A stretch of 64,000 bases of DNA from Streptomyces sp. NRRL S-1022 (GCF_000720135.1 NZ_JOIU01000005.1:62001-126000); one strand, 5' to 3'. Numbered from the stretch's first letter, positions 33,241 through 41,919 are shown. Notes: generated by a model not told the origin, from the letters alone. Made by a program: numbers and translations.

Positions 33241-33885
33241 ATGACCACCACCCGTTCCCTGACCCGCCGTACTCTGCTCCGCCGCGCCGCGCTGGCCACG
33301 GTCGCCGTGACCGGCGCCCTGGTCCTCGCCGCCTGCGGCGGCGACAGCGACAGCGGCGGCGGCGCCCACGGCGGCCACGGCACCTCCGCCGCGCCGAGCG
33401 CCTCGGCCACCTCGCACAACGCGCAGGACGTCGCCTTCGCGCAGGGCATGATCCCGCACCACCGGCAGGCCCTGGAGATGGCGAAGCTGGCCGCCGGCCG
33501 GGCCGCCTCGGCCCGGGTGAAGGACCTCGCCTCGCGCATCGAGAAGGCGCAGGACCCGGAGATCCGCACCATGACCGGCTGGCTGACGTCCTGGGGCGAG
33601 GACGTACCCATGGCCGGCATGGACCACTCCGGCCACTCCGGGATGCCGGGCATGTCCGGGATGATGAGCGAGGCCGACATGTCGGCCCTGGAGAAGGCCA
33701 CCGGCAAGGACTTCGACACCCGGTTCCTGACCCTGATGGTCGAGCACCACCGGGGCGCCGTCGCGATGGCCGCCACCGAGCAGGCCAAGGGCCGCTCCGG
33801 CGCCGCCAAGGCCATGGCGGACGACATCGTCACCGCGCAGAACGCCGAGATCAAGGAGATGAGGCAGCTCCTCGGCACCGAGTGA
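33241..33885 (+). CDS. DUF305-domain lipoprotein
   Basis: 214 residues; ATG with AGCAGGAG seven bases upstream. Signal with lipobox LVLAACGG (Cys about 33) and a His/Gly/Ser linker, then two DUF305 repeats with DVAFAQGMIPHHRQALEMAK and FLTLMVEHHRGAVAMA. Between them is a Met/His-rich loop (MAGMDHSGHSGMPGMSGMM) as in copper-binding proteins. Lipid-anchored outside the membrane. Likely acts with the preceding His-rich DUF6153 protein, possibly in copper handling; that is inference. Confidence 0.92.
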   Translation: MTTTRSLTRRTLLRRAALATVAVTGALVLAACGGDSDSGGGAHGGHGTSAAPSASATSHNAQDVAFAQGMIPHHRQALEMAKLAAGRAASARVKDLASRIEKAQDPEIRTMTGWLTSWGEDVPMAGMDHSGHSGMPGMSGMMSEADMSALEKATGKDFDTRFLTLMVEHHRGAVAMAATEQAKGRSGAAKAMADDIVTAQNAEIKEMRQLLGTE

Positions 33886-33898
33886 CGGCGCGGCGGGG

Positions 33899-33923
33899 GG
33901 GGGCCGGTGCAGCACCGGCCCCC
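33899..33923. terminator. Hairpin between convergent DUF305 and rocD genes
   Basis: Arms GGGGGCCGGT and ACCGGCCCCC with loop GCAGC, in the 50-bp convergent gap. Likely terminates both directions. Confidence 0.8.
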
Positions 33924-33935
33924 GCCCGCCCGTCC

Positions 33936-35153
33936 TCAGGCCAGCACCTTCTCCAGCGCGGCCAGCGCGGAGCGCAGCTCCTCCGCCGTGATGGTCAGCG
34001 GCGGCGCCAGCCGGATCGTGGAGCCATGGGTGTCCTTGACCAGGACCCCCTCGCGCATCAGGCGCTCACTGATCTCGCGGCCGGTGCCGAGCGCCGGGTC
34101 GACGTCCACCCCGGCCCACAGCCCGCGCGAACGGAACCCGGTGACGCCCCTGCCGGCCAGCTCGGTCAGCCCGTCCCGCAGGATCACGCCCAGCTCGGCC
34201 GCCCGCCGCTGGAACTCACCGGTCTCCAGCAGACCGACCACGGCCGTGCCGACCGCCGCCGCGAGGGGGTTTCCGCCGAACGTCGAGCCGTGCTCACCCG
34301 GGTGCAGCACGCCCAGCACCTCGCGCCGGGCCACCACCGCCGACACCGGCACGATGCCGCCGCCCAGCGCCTTGCCGAGCAGCAGCACGTCCGGGACGAC
34401 GTCCTCGTGCTCGACGGCGAGGGTACGGCCGGTGCGGCCGAGGCCCGACTGGATCTCGTCGGCGATGAACAGGCAGCCCTTGCGGCGGGTCAGCTCGCGT
34501 ACCCCGGTGAGGTAGCCGTCGTCCGGGACGATCACACCGGCCTCGCCCTGGACGGGCTCGATCAGCACCGCCGCCGTGGTGTCGTCGACCGCCGCCTCCA
34601 GCGCGGCCAGGTCGTTGAACGGCACGACCTTGAAGCCGGGCGTGAACGGGCCGAAGCCGGCGCGGGCCGTCTCGTCCGTGGAGAAGCTGACGATGGTCGT
34701 CGTCCGGCCGTGGAAGTTGTCCGCCGCGACCACGATCGTCGCCTGCCCGGCCGGGACGCCCTTCACGTCGTACGCCCACTTGCGGGCCACCTTGACGCCG
34801 CTCTCCACCGCCTCCGCACCGGTGTTCATCGGCAGCACCATGTCCAGGCCGGTCAGCGCCGTCAGCCGCTCGGCGAACTCCGCGAGCCGGTCGTTGTGGA
34901 AGGCGCGGGAGGTCAGCGTCAGCTGGTCGAGCTGGCGGTGGGCCGCCTCGACGAGCGCCGGGTGCCGGTGGCCGAAGTTCAGGGCCGAGTAGCCGGCCAG
35001 CATGTCGAGGTAGCGGTTGCCCTCGACGTCCTCCACCCACGTGCCCTCGGCCCGGGCCACGACCACGGGCAGCGGGTGGTAGTTGTGCGCGAGTACCGGC
35101 TCCTCCGCGCGGATCAGGTCGTCGGACGTACGCGTGCGCACGGGTGCGGTCAT
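33936..35153 (-). CDS. rocD: Ornithine aminotransferase
   Basis: 405 residues; ATG shares a base with the ddaH stop (TGATG). Class III aminotransferase: LNFGHRHPALVEAA, MNTGAEAVESGVKVARKW, FIADEIQSGLGRTG, and PLP-lysine in LLGKALGGG; HGSTFGGNPLAAAVG follows. Converts L-ornithine and 2-oxoglutarate to glutamate semialdehyde. It completes an arginine/methylarginine breakdown route with the co-translated ddaH. Confidence 0.95.
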   Translation of the reverse strand: MTAPVRTRTSDDLIRAEEPVLAHNYHPLPVVVARAEGTWVEDVEGNRYLDMLAGYSALNFGHRHPALVEAAHRQLDQLTLTSRAFHNDRLAEFAERLTALTGLDMVLPMNTGAEAVESGVKVARKWAYDVKGVPAGQATIVVAADNFHGRTTTIVSFSTDETARAGFGPFTPGFKVVPFNDLAALEAAVDDTTAAVLIEPVQGEAGVIVPDDGYLTGVRELTRRKGCLFIADEIQSGLGRTGRTLAVEHEDVVPDVLLLGKALGGGIVPVSAVVARREVLGVLHPGEHGSTFGGNPLAAAVGTAVVGLLETGEFQRRAAELGVILRDGLTELAGRGVTGFRSRGLWAGVDVDPALGTGREISERLMREGVLVKDTHGSTIRLAPPLTITAEELRSALAALEKVLA

Positions 35154-35962
35154 CAGCGGATCTCCTGGGTGCAGCACTTGATGCCGCCGCCGGCCTTGTG
35201 GAACTCGGACAGGTCGACGGGGACGGGGACGTAGCCGTGGTCGGCGAGGCGCTCGGCGAGCGCCTCGGCGCGGGGCGCGATGAAGACGTTCCGGCCGTCG
35301 GAGACGGAGTTCAGGCCGAACGCCATCGCGTCCTCGCGGGTGGCGAGCACCGCGTCCGGGTACAGCCGCCGCAGGACCTCCCGGCTGCCCGGCGAGAACG
35401 CCTCCGGGTAGTAGCAGACGTTGTCGTCGTCGAGGACGAACAGCGCGGTGTCCAGGTGGTAGAAGTACGGATCGACCAGGGTCAGGCCGATCACCGGGTG
35501 GCCGAGGAACTCCTGTGCCTCCCGGTGCGCCTCGCGGGTGGTGCGGAACCCGGTGCCGGCGAGCACGTAGCGGCCCGTCCACACCAGGTCGCCCTCGCCC
35601 TCCGTGACCGACTCGGGCCGGTGGACGTCGTAGCCGGCCGCCTTGAACCAGGTGTCGTAGTGGTCCGACTCCGGGCGGCGCTCCGGGGCGTGGAACAGGG
35701 AGCCGAAGACCCGGCCGCCGACGACGAAGGCCGCGTTCGCGGCGAACACCATGTCCGGCAGGCCGGGGACCGGCTCGACGGCGTCGACGGTGTGGCCGTG
35801 CGCCCGGTAGGCGCGGATCAGCGACTGCCACTGCTCCTGGGCCAGGTCCACGTCGACGGGCCGGTCGGGATGCATCCAGGGATTGATCGCGTACTGGACG
35901 GCGAAGTGTCGGGGTTCGCAGACGAGGAAGCGCCGGGAACGCGGCACACGGCTTTCGGGCAC
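35153..35962 (-). CDS. ddaH: Dimethylarginine dimethylaminohydrolase (amidinotransferase superfamily)
   Basis: 269 residues. Pentein fold: MPDMVFAANAAFVVGG-like segment (LPDMVFAANAAFVVGG), catalytic His in PYFYHLDTALFVLDDD, catalytic Cys in the C-terminal GGGIKCCTQEI. Hydrolyses methylarginines to citrulline and methylamine, or related guanidino compounds. Same operon as rocD; an Lrp-type regulator lies 152 bp upstream on the same strand and inverted repeats lie in that gap. Confidence 0.9.
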   Translation of the reverse strand: MPESRVPRSRRFLVCEPRHFAVQYAINPWMHPDRPVDVDLAQEQWQSLIRAYRAHGHTVDAVEPVPGLPDMVFAANAAFVVGGRVFGSLFHAPERRPESDHYDTWFKAAGYDVHRPESVTEGEGDLVWTGRYVLAGTGFRTTREAHREAQEFLGHPVIGLTLVDPYFYHLDTALFVLDDDNVCYYPEAFSPGSREVLRRLYPDAVLATREDAMAFGLNSVSDGRNVFIAPRAEALAERLADHGYVPVPVDLSEFHKAGGGIKCCTQEIR

Positions 35963-35986
35963 AGAGGGTTTCCTCCGCTTTCCTGT

Positions 35987-36006
35987 GTGTCACTGAGGGG
36001 TGACAC
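35987..36006. promoter_or_regulatory. Inverted repeat GTGTCAC-N6-GTGACAC upstream of ddaH
   Basis: Seven-base perfect arms in the ddaH leader, about 25 bases before the start. Possible operator half or RNA element. Confidence 0.45.
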
Positions 36007-36046
36007 CACGGTAGGAAGGGAAGGAGACGGACGACAAGCGAGAAAA

Positions 36047-36064
36047 GCTGCGCAGATGCGCAGC
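36047..36064. promoter_or_regulatory. Palindrome upstream of ddaH, candidate Lrp site
   Basis: GCTGCGCAGATGCGCAGC: two perfect 8-base arms around GA, and a third partial half-site (CGCTGCG) follows within 10 bases. It lies between the Lrp-type regulator gene and ddaH, an apt place for Lrp/AsnC binding. Confidence 0.5.
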
Positions 36065-36114
36065 ATCGCTGCGTTCTCACAAGCCGAGACGCACGTTACC
36101 TTCGCGCTCCGCGA

Positions 36115-36600
36115 TCACTCGGGGGCCGCGTGGGTGGCGCCGGCTTCCGGGCTTTCCGGGAGCAGATGGGACAGCACCATCACACTGATCGTCTTCCGGA
36201 TGAACGGCTCGGCGCGGATCCGCTCCAGCACCTCCTCGAAGTGCTCCACGTCCCGGGCGCGCACGTGCAGCAGCGCGTCGGCGCCGCCGGTGACCGTCAT
36301 CGCCGCCGCGATCTCCGGATGGTTGCGGACGACCTCCGCCAGCCGCCGGGGCGGGGCCGCGCCCTCGCAGTACACCTCGACGTACGCCTCCGTGCGCCAG
36401 CCCAGCGCGGACGGTTTGACGGTCGCCGTGAACCCGGTGATCACCCCGGTCTCGCGCAGCCGGTCCACCCGCCGTTTGACCGCCGTGGCGGACAGCCCGA
36501 TCGCCGCCCCTATCTCGGCGAAACTGGTCCGCGCGTTCGCCATGAGCGCGGTGATGATCCGGCGGTCCAGCTCGTCGAACGAGGGCGTCCTGCTGTTCAT
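36115..36600 (-). CDS. Lrp/AsnC-family regulator
   Basis: 161 residues. Winged helix-turn-helix about 8-66 (LDRRIITALMANARTSFAEIGAAIGLSATAVKRRVDRL) and RAM ligand domain about 72-150. Precedes ddaH-rocD on the same strand; Lrp-family members commonly control arginine/ornithine genes with the amino acid as ligand. Likely local regulator of the ddaH-rocD operon and perhaps itself. Confidence 0.92.
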   Translation of the reverse strand: MNSRTPSFDELDRRIITALMANARTSFAEIGAAIGLSATAVKRRVDRLRETGVITGFTATVKPSALGWRTEAYVEVYCEGAAPPRRLAEVVRNHPEIAAAMTVTGGADALLHVRARDVEHFEEVLERIRAEPFIRKTISVMVLSHLLPESPEAGATHAAPE

Positions 36601-36637
36601 GCGGGCACTGTAGCCAGCCCCGCCCGCGCCGCACGGC

Positions 36638-36817
36638 TCAGGACTGGGTGACGATCAGGGTGAGGGTGAGCAGCCCCAGCACCACCCAGCCGAACCACAG
36701 CCAGCCGTTGCTGCCGAGCGCGACCGTGTAGGCGGTCACGAGGACCAGCCCGCCGACCGTGAGTGCCCCCATCGTCCTGATGGAGCCGTTCGTGGAACCG
36801 TTCATGGAACCGGGCAT
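36638..36817 (-). CDS. 59-residue membrane protein downstream of CtaG-like gene
   Basis: 59 residues, start ATG at 36817 with an excellent GAGGAGGG site seven bases upstream. Sequence: polar, Gly/Ser/Asn-rich N-terminus, then two hydrophobic stretches (ALTVGGLVLVTAYTVAL and WLWFGWVVLGLLTLTLIV) around GSNG. It follows the CtaG-like gene by 82 bases on the same strand. The ribosome site, codon use and two-helix layout argue it is real. Function unknown; a small subunit linked to the oxidase-assembly protein is possible. Confidence 0.75.
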   Translation of the reverse strand: MPGSMNGSTNGSIRTMGALTVGGLVLVTAYTVALGSNGWLWFGWVVLGLLTLTLIVTQS

Positions 36818-36899
36818 CGCGACACCCTCCTCATGGTCCGTCCCTGACCATGGTGCCCCGGATCCCGGGATACGGCGCCTGCCCGGACGCCGCGGCTGC

Positions 36900-37850
36900 T
36901 CAGCCCTCGCGCGCGTTCAGCGACGCCAGGTAGGCGTTGTACGCCTCCAGCTCCTTGTCGCCGTCCCGGTCTGCGGCCCGGTCCTTGCGCTTGGCCTGCC
37001 GCTGCTCGGAGCCGTACCACTGGAACAGCAGCGCGATCAGCACCAGCACCGACGGGATCTCGCTGAACGCCCAGGCGATGCCGCCCGCCGCGCTCTGGTC
37101 GGACAGCGCCTCGACGCCGAGCGAGGCCGGCGGGTTCTGGAAGGTCTCCACCATCGGCGTCGACGCCATCATCAGCGCGATGCCGAAGAACGCGTGGAAC
37201 GGCATGCCCGCGAACAGCTCCAGCATCCGCATCAGGTGACCGGGCCGGTGCGGGCCCGGGTCGATACCGATGATCGGCCAGAAGAACACGACACCGACCG
37301 CGAGGAAGTGCACCATCATCGCGACGTGCCCGGTCTTCGAGCCCATCAGGAAGTCGAAGACCGGCGTGAAGTACAGGCCGTACAGGCTCGCGATGAACAG
37401 CGGGATCGTGAACGCCGGGTGGGTGATGATCCGCATGTACCGGCTGTGCAGCAGCATCAGCAGCAGCTCGCGCGGGCCCTTGCGGCCCCGGCCGGCCGCG
37501 GGCAGGGCGCGCAGCGCCAGCGTGACGGGGGCGCCGAGCAGGATCAGGATCGGCGACAGCATGCTGATCACCATGTGCTGCACCATGTGCACGCTGAACA
37601 TGACCATGCCGTAGTCGTTCAGCCTGGTGCACATCACCAGCGCGATCGTGAGCACGCCGACGACGTAGGACACCGTGCGCGACACCGGCCACGCGTCCCC
37701 GCGCCGCCGCAGCCGCACGACACCCCAGCCGTAGAGCGCCAGACCGGCGAGGCAGGCCACGAGGAAGAACGGGTCGGCCGACCACTGCAGACCCCGCCCC
37801 AGCGTGAACGGCGGCAGATCCGTCATCATGCCGTGTCCGCTGTGATCCAT
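36900..37850 (-). CDS. Cytochrome c oxidase assembly factor-like membrane protein (caa3_CtaG family)
   Basis: 316 residues with about seven membrane helices. N-terminal MDHSGHGM (His/Met) and conserved FSVHMVQHMVISMLSPILILLGAPVTLALR, MVHFLAVGVVFFWPIIGIDP and FHAFFGIALMM; C-terminal charged tail. Matches the CtaG/DUF1404-type family linked to copper insertion into oxidase. It sits alone between pfkA and a small membrane protein gene on the same strand. True role in copper delivery is inferred. Confidence 0.88.
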   Translation of the reverse strand: MDHSGHGMMTDLPPFTLGRGLQWSADPFFLVACLAGLALYGWGVVRLRRRGDAWPVSRTVSYVVGVLTIALVMCTRLNDYGMVMFSVHMVQHMVISMLSPILILLGAPVTLALRALPAAGRGRKGPRELLLMLLHSRYMRIITHPAFTIPLFIASLYGLYFTPVFDFLMGSKTGHVAMMVHFLAVGVVFFWPIIGIDPGPHRPGHLMRMLELFAGMPFHAFFGIALMMASTPMVETFQNPPASLGVEALSDQSAAGGIAWAFSEIPSVLVLIALLFQWYGSEQRQAKRKDRAADRDGDKELEAYNAYLASLNAREG

Positions 37851-37920
37851 CCGGCGTCTCCTGGTTCATGGGGGTTGTGCGGTGTCTGTCCACAGCTGTC
37901 TGTGTCCGCACCAAGAGTAG

Positions 37921-37956
37921 AACCGGCCCCGGTCACCGCGGTGACCGGGGCCGGTT
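37921..37956 (-). terminator. 36-base perfect palindrome downstream of pfkA
   Basis: Half-site AACCGGCCCCGGTCACCG followed immediately by its exact reverse complement. 28 bases past the pfkA stop. Most likely a very strong terminator, although the lack of a loop is unusual. Confidence 0.75.
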
Positions 37957-37983
37957 CGTCCTCACCCGAACCACTGGGCTGGG

Positions 37984-39009
37984 TCAGAGGACGCACTCCG
38001 CCTCGTCGTACCGCTCGGTGGGCACCGTCTTCAGCGTCTCCACCGCCTCCGCCAGCGACACCATCACGATGTCCGTGCCGCGCAGCGCCGTCATCCGGCC
38101 GAATTCGCCCCGGTGCACGGCCTCCACCGCGTGCCAGCCGAACCGGGTCGCCAGCACCCGGTCGTACGCGGTCGGCGTGCCGCCCCGCTGCACGTGCCCG
38201 AGGATCACCGGCCGGGCCTCCTTGCCGAGTCGCTGCTCCAGCTCGACCGACAGCTGCCGGGCGATGCCGGCGAACCGCTCGTGGCCGTAGATGTCCTTGC
38301 CGCCCTCGTCGAACTCCATGGACCCGGGCCGCGGCTTGGCCCCCTCCGCGGCGACCACGATGGCGAACCGCTTGCCCGCCTCGAACCGCTCGCCGACCTT
38401 CCGGGTCAGCTCGTCGATGTCGAAGGGCCGTTCGGGTACGACGACGGCGTGCGCGCCGGCCGCCATACCGGAGTGCAGCGCGATCCAGCCGGTGTGCCGG
38501 CCCATGACCTCCACGATCAGCACCCGCTGGTGCGACTCGGCGGTGGTCTTCAGCCGGTCCAGGGCCTCGGTCGCCACGGTCACCGCGGTGTCGAAGCCGA
38601 AGGTCACGTCCGTGACGGCGATGTCGTTGTCGATCGTCTTGGGCACGCCCACGATGGGCAGCCCGTTGTCCGACAGCAGCCGGGCCGCCTTCAGCGTGCC
38701 CTCGCCGCCGATCGGGATGATCGCGTCCAGGCCGAGTTCCGCGACGTGGCCCCTGGCCCGCTCCACCCCGTCCCGCAGGTGCTCCGGGCGGACCCGGGAG
38801 GAGCCGAGGATGGTGCCGCCGCGGGCCAGGATGCCGCCGACGGCGTCGAGGTCGAGCTTCAGGTAGTCGCACTCCAGGAGGCCTTTCCAGCCGTCCCGGA
38901 AACCGATGACCTCGTCGCCGTGGTCGGCGACGGCACGGTGCACGACGGACCGGATGACGGCGTTCAGGCCGGGGCAGTCGCCGCCGGACGTGAGGACACC
39001 AATGCGCAT
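37984..39009 (-). CDS. pfkA: ATP-dependent 6-phosphofructokinase
   Basis: 341 residues. MRIGVLTSGGDCPGLNAVIR, IGGEGTLKAA (glycine after the acidic residue, the ATP-type arrangement), PKTIDNDI, MGRHTGWIALHSG and HVQRGGTPTAYDR. Phosphorylates fructose 6-phosphate. The ATG at 39009 has GAGAAGG 11 bases upstream, and a hairpin-forming inverted repeat lies in the leader. Confidence 0.95.
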   Translation of the reverse strand: MRIGVLTSGGDCPGLNAVIRSVVHRAVADHGDEVIGFRDGWKGLLECDYLKLDLDAVGGILARGGTILGSSRVRPEHLRDGVERARGHVAELGLDAIIPIGGEGTLKAARLLSDNGLPIVGVPKTIDNDIAVTDVTFGFDTAVTVATEALDRLKTTAESHQRVLIVEVMGRHTGWIALHSGMAAGAHAVVVPERPFDIDELTRKVGERFEAGKRFAIVVAAEGAKPRPGSMEFDEGGKDIYGHERFAGIARQLSVELEQRLGKEARPVILGHVQRGGTPTAYDRVLATRFGWHAVEAVHRGEFGRMTALRGTDIVMVSLAEAVETLKTVPTERYDEAECVL

Positions 39010-39026
39010 AGCCCGAATACCTTCTC

Positions 39027-39054
39027 AACGTGGGCCGGGTAACCGGACCACGTT
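39027..39054 (-). promoter_or_regulatory. Inverted repeat in pfkA leader
   Basis: AACGTGG (39027-39033) and CCACGTT (39048-39054) with inner CCGG/CCGG pairs around GTAA. It begins 17 bases upstream of the pfkA start, just before the ribosome site, so it could be an operator or fold in the mRNA. Confidence 0.45.
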
Positions 39055-39223
39055 GTCCGGCGGATTCCCGGCCACCCTACCGGCGTGAGGGGGTGGCTCC
39101 GTAGCGGGCGTCCGCCTGCTGGACGCGCCCGCACATGTGAGCGGACGGACCGTCAGGCGGGCCCGCCGGGAGTCTGCCGGACCCCGTTGACATCCAGCTG
39201 AAGAACGGGTTACGCAGCCGCCA

Positions 39224-39952
39224 CTACGCGGGCTGCTGCGCCGCCGCGATGCGCTCGTCGCGGAGCGCCTCGTACCAGCGGTCGTCGATCGGCGGCAGGG
39301 CGTTGACGTCCAGCGCCAGCTTCAGCAGCAGGTCGGCGATCAGCGGGTTGCGGGCCAGCACCGGCCCGTGCATGTACGTGCCGAAGACCGTCCCGTTGTA
39401 CGCGCCCTCCGTGCCGTCCCCGGTGCCGTTGCCCTTGCCGATCTGCACGCGGGCGAAGGGGCGGGCGGTGGGGCCGAGGTGGGTGACGCCCTGGTGGTTC
39501 TCGAAACCGGTCAGCTGGGGCAGGCCGAGCTGCGGGTCGATGTCGCCCAGCACGTCGCCGACGCACCGCTCGCCCTCGCCGCGCACCGACACCACGTCGA
39601 GCAGCCCGAGGCCCGGCTCGCGCTGGCCGAGGTCGTTGATGAACTCGTGGCCGAGGATCTGGTAGCCGGCGCAGACCGAGAAGACGATCGCGCCGTTCTC
39701 CACCGCCCGGTGCAGGTGCCCGTCACGGCGCAGCCGCTCGGCCGCGAGCCGCTGCGGACGGTCCTCGCCGCCGCCGATCAGGTAGATGTCGCCGGAGGTC
39801 GGGATCGGCTGGTCGCTGCGCACGTCCAGCCGGGCCACGTCCAGGCCGCGCTGCCGGGCCCGGCGCTCCACGACGAGGGCGTTGCCCTGGTCGCCGTAGG
39901 TGCTGAGCAGGTCCGGGTAGATCCACACCAGCCGCAGTTGGTTGTCGCTCAT
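39224..39952 (-). CDS. gatD: Lipid II isoglutaminyl synthase, glutaminase subunit
   Basis: 242 residues. CobB/CobQ-like glutamine amidotransferase: nucleophile in VCAGYQILGHEF (Cys about 94), His in TYMHGPVLARNPLIAD (about 189), and YLIGGGEDRPQ. Releases ammonia that MurT uses to amidate D-Glu of lipid II. Downstream of murT by 21 bases. Essential for correct peptidoglycan cross-linking in many Gram-positives. Confidence 0.95.
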   Translation of the reverse strand: MSDNQLRLVWIYPDLLSTYGDQGNALVVERRARQRGLDVARLDVRSDQPIPTSGDIYLIGGGEDRPQRLAAERLRRDGHLHRAVENGAIVFSVCAGYQILGHEFINDLGQREPGLGLLDVVSVRGEGERCVGDVLGDIDPQLGLPQLTGFENHQGVTHLGPTARPFARVQIGKGNGTGDGTEGAYNGTVFGTYMHGPVLARNPLIADLLLKLALDVNALPPIDDRWYEALRDERIAAAQQPA

Positions 39953-39973
39953 GAGGTGATCGCCCTTCGAAGA

Positions 39974-41212
39974 TCAATTGCCGACGCGGCGGCGCAGGTC
40001 CTGGAACGCGGTGTAGTTCGCGATGACCTCGATCCGGCCCGGCGGACACATCTGCACGGCCTGGTCGAGGTTGTCGCAGACCTGGAAGTGCTGGTTCGCG
40101 ACCTCCAGGCGGACGGCGAGGTCCAGCTTCCGGTCGCCGACGACGAAGATCGGGTGGCCGGTCAGCCGGGTGTAGTCGACGTCCCACAGCCAGGAGGTGT
40201 CGGTGCCGTCGGCGCCACGGGCGTTCACGGACAGGATCACCGGCGCGGGCGGCGGGTCGATCAGGGAGAACGTCTCCAGCCAGCCGGCCGGGTTCTTGGC
40301 CAGCAGCAGCCTGAGGTCGCGGTTCTGGAACTGGACGACGTCGTACCGGCCGGCCACCGCCTGCACCTGGTACATCCGCTCCAGGGCGACCTGCGGCGGC
40401 ACCCCGAAGACGGCGGCGACGGCCGCGGAGGAGGCGGCGTTCGCCTTGTTGGCGCGCCCCGGCAGCTGCAGGTGGATCGGCCAGGCGGACCCGTGCGGGT
40501 CCAGCACGTGGTCCCCGGACAGCGCCCAGCTCGGCGTGGGCCGGCGGAAGCCGCACTCACCGCAGAACCAGTCGTCGCCGGGGCGCTGCATCACGCCGCC
40601 GCACGACGGGCAGGACCAGGCGTCGTCCTTCCACATCTGTCCGGCCGCGACCCAGATCACATTCGAGGAGGAGGACGCGGCCCACACCACCAGCGGGTCG
40701 TCGCAGTTGGCGACGACGACCGCCTTGGAACCGGCCAGTCCCTCCCGCCAGTTCTCGGCGAGCATCCGGGTCTCGGCGGCCCGGTCCAGCTGGTCGCGGG
40801 ACAGGTTCAGCAGGGCGATGCACTTGGGGGCGGTGTCCCGGGCCACTCCGGCCAGGTACTTCTCGTCCACCTCGATAACGCCGAACTTCGCGTCCGAGCC
40901 GCCCGCCAGCGCGGACGTGATGCCGGCCGGCATGTTGGCGCCGAGCGCGTTCGACACGACCGGGCCCGCGGCGCGCAGCGCCTCCGCGATGAGCCGGGTG
41001 GTCGTGGTCTTGCCGTTGGTGGCGGACACCAGGACGACGTCCAGGTTCTGGGCGAGCCGCCCGAGCAGATCGGGGTCGAGTTTCAGCGCGACCCGGCCAC
41101 CGATCACCGACCCGCTGCCGCGTCCTGCGGCGCGCGATGCCGCAGCGACCGCCTTGCCCGCGGTCACGGCCAGCTTGGCCCGCGGCGAGAGCGGGTCCGA
41201 GTTGCCTGCCAT
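39974..41212 (-). CDS. murT: Lipid II isoglutaminyl synthase, ligase subunit
   Basis: 412 residues. Mur ligase fold: P-loop SATNGKTTTTRL, EVDEKYL, NLSRDQLDR, and a zinc ribbon typical of MurT (CPSCGG at about 204 and CGECGF at about 224). C-terminal DUF1727 region. Activates the D-Glu carboxyl on lipid II for amidation with ammonia from GatD. First gene of the two-gene operon. Confidence 0.96.
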   Translation of the reverse strand: MAGNSDPLSPRAKLAVTAGKAVAAASRAAGRGSGSVIGGRVALKLDPDLLGRLAQNLDVVLVSATNGKTTTTRLIAEALRAAGPVVSNALGANMPAGITSALAGGSDAKFGVIEVDEKYLAGVARDTAPKCIALLNLSRDQLDRAAETRMLAENWREGLAGSKAVVVANCDDPLVVWAASSSSNVIWVAAGQMWKDDAWSCPSCGGVMQRPGDDWFCGECGFRRPTPSWALSGDHVLDPHGSAWPIHLQLPGRANKANAASSAAVAAVFGVPPQVALERMYQVQAVAGRYDVVQFQNRDLRLLLAKNPAGWLETFSLIDPPPAPVILSVNARGADGTDTSWLWDVDYTRLTGHPIFVVGDRKLDLAVRLEVANQHFQVCDNLDQAVQMCPPGRIEVIANYTAFQDLRRRVGN

Positions 41213-41364
41213 CAGTTCTCGATCCTCCTTGCGTACGCGCCGCGCCTGGGGCCATCCGGCTACGTGGTGTGAACCTCAGCCTATCGAGATCCGTTCCCAC
41301 ACCCGAATCCCGGTCCGGGCCTTGGGCGGCGGGCATGAGCTGAAGGAACCGTACCCTTGCCGCC

Positions 41365-41919
41365 ATGCGACACGGTTCCATTCCGGGCGCCCACGGGCGC
41401 GTCCGGCCCCTCACCCTGCACGGCGACGCGGTGCTGCGCGAGCCCTGCGGGGACGTCACCGACTTCGGCCCCGGCCTCGCGGACCTCGTGGAGGACCTGT
41501 TCGCCACGATGTACGCGGCGCGGGGGGTGGGCCTGGCAGCCAACCAGATCGGCGTCGGTTTGCGGGTGTTCGTGTACGACTGCCCCGACGACGAGGACGT
41601 CCGTCACCTCGGCCACGTGGTGAACCCGCGGCTGGTGGAGGCCGACGGTGTGGTGGTCCGGGGCCCGGAGGGCTGCCTGTCCCTGCCGGGTCTGGAAGCG
41701 GGAACCGAGCGCTACGACCACGCGGTGGTCGAGGGTTTCACGGTGACGGGGGAGCCGGTCACCGTCCACGGCACCGGCTTCTTTGCCAGATGCTTGCAAC
41801 ACGAGTGCGACCACCTGGAGGGCCGGGTGTACGCGGACCACCTCACGGGGTGGCGCAAGCGCAGGCTGCTGAGGCAGGTCGCCAGGGCCTCCTGGCACCG
41901 GGCGGGCGCACCGGCCTGA
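41365..41919 (+). CDS. def: Peptide deformylase
   Basis: 184 residues. Three PDF motifs intact: GVGLAANQIG, EGCLSLPG, and QHECDHLEG (HExxD/H metal site). Removes N-formyl from nascent proteins. ATG with AGGAACCGTACC-type weak site, divergent from murT. Its 3' end is 15 bases from the TetR gene end. Confidence 0.96.
   Translation: MRHGSIPGAHGRVRPLTLHGDAVLREPCGDVTDFGPGLADLVEDLFATMYAARGVGLAANQIGVGLRVFVYDCPDDEDVRHLGHVVNPRLVEADGVVVRGPEGCLSLPGLEAGTERYDHAVVEGFTVTGEPVTVHGTGFFARCLQHECDHLEGRVYADHLTGWRKRRLLRQVARASWHRAGAPA

Noticed and set aside
37826..39028. 400-codon frame on the minus strand in another phase across pfkA
   Set aside because: Out of frame with pfkA and rich in Arg/Gly/His; a shadow.
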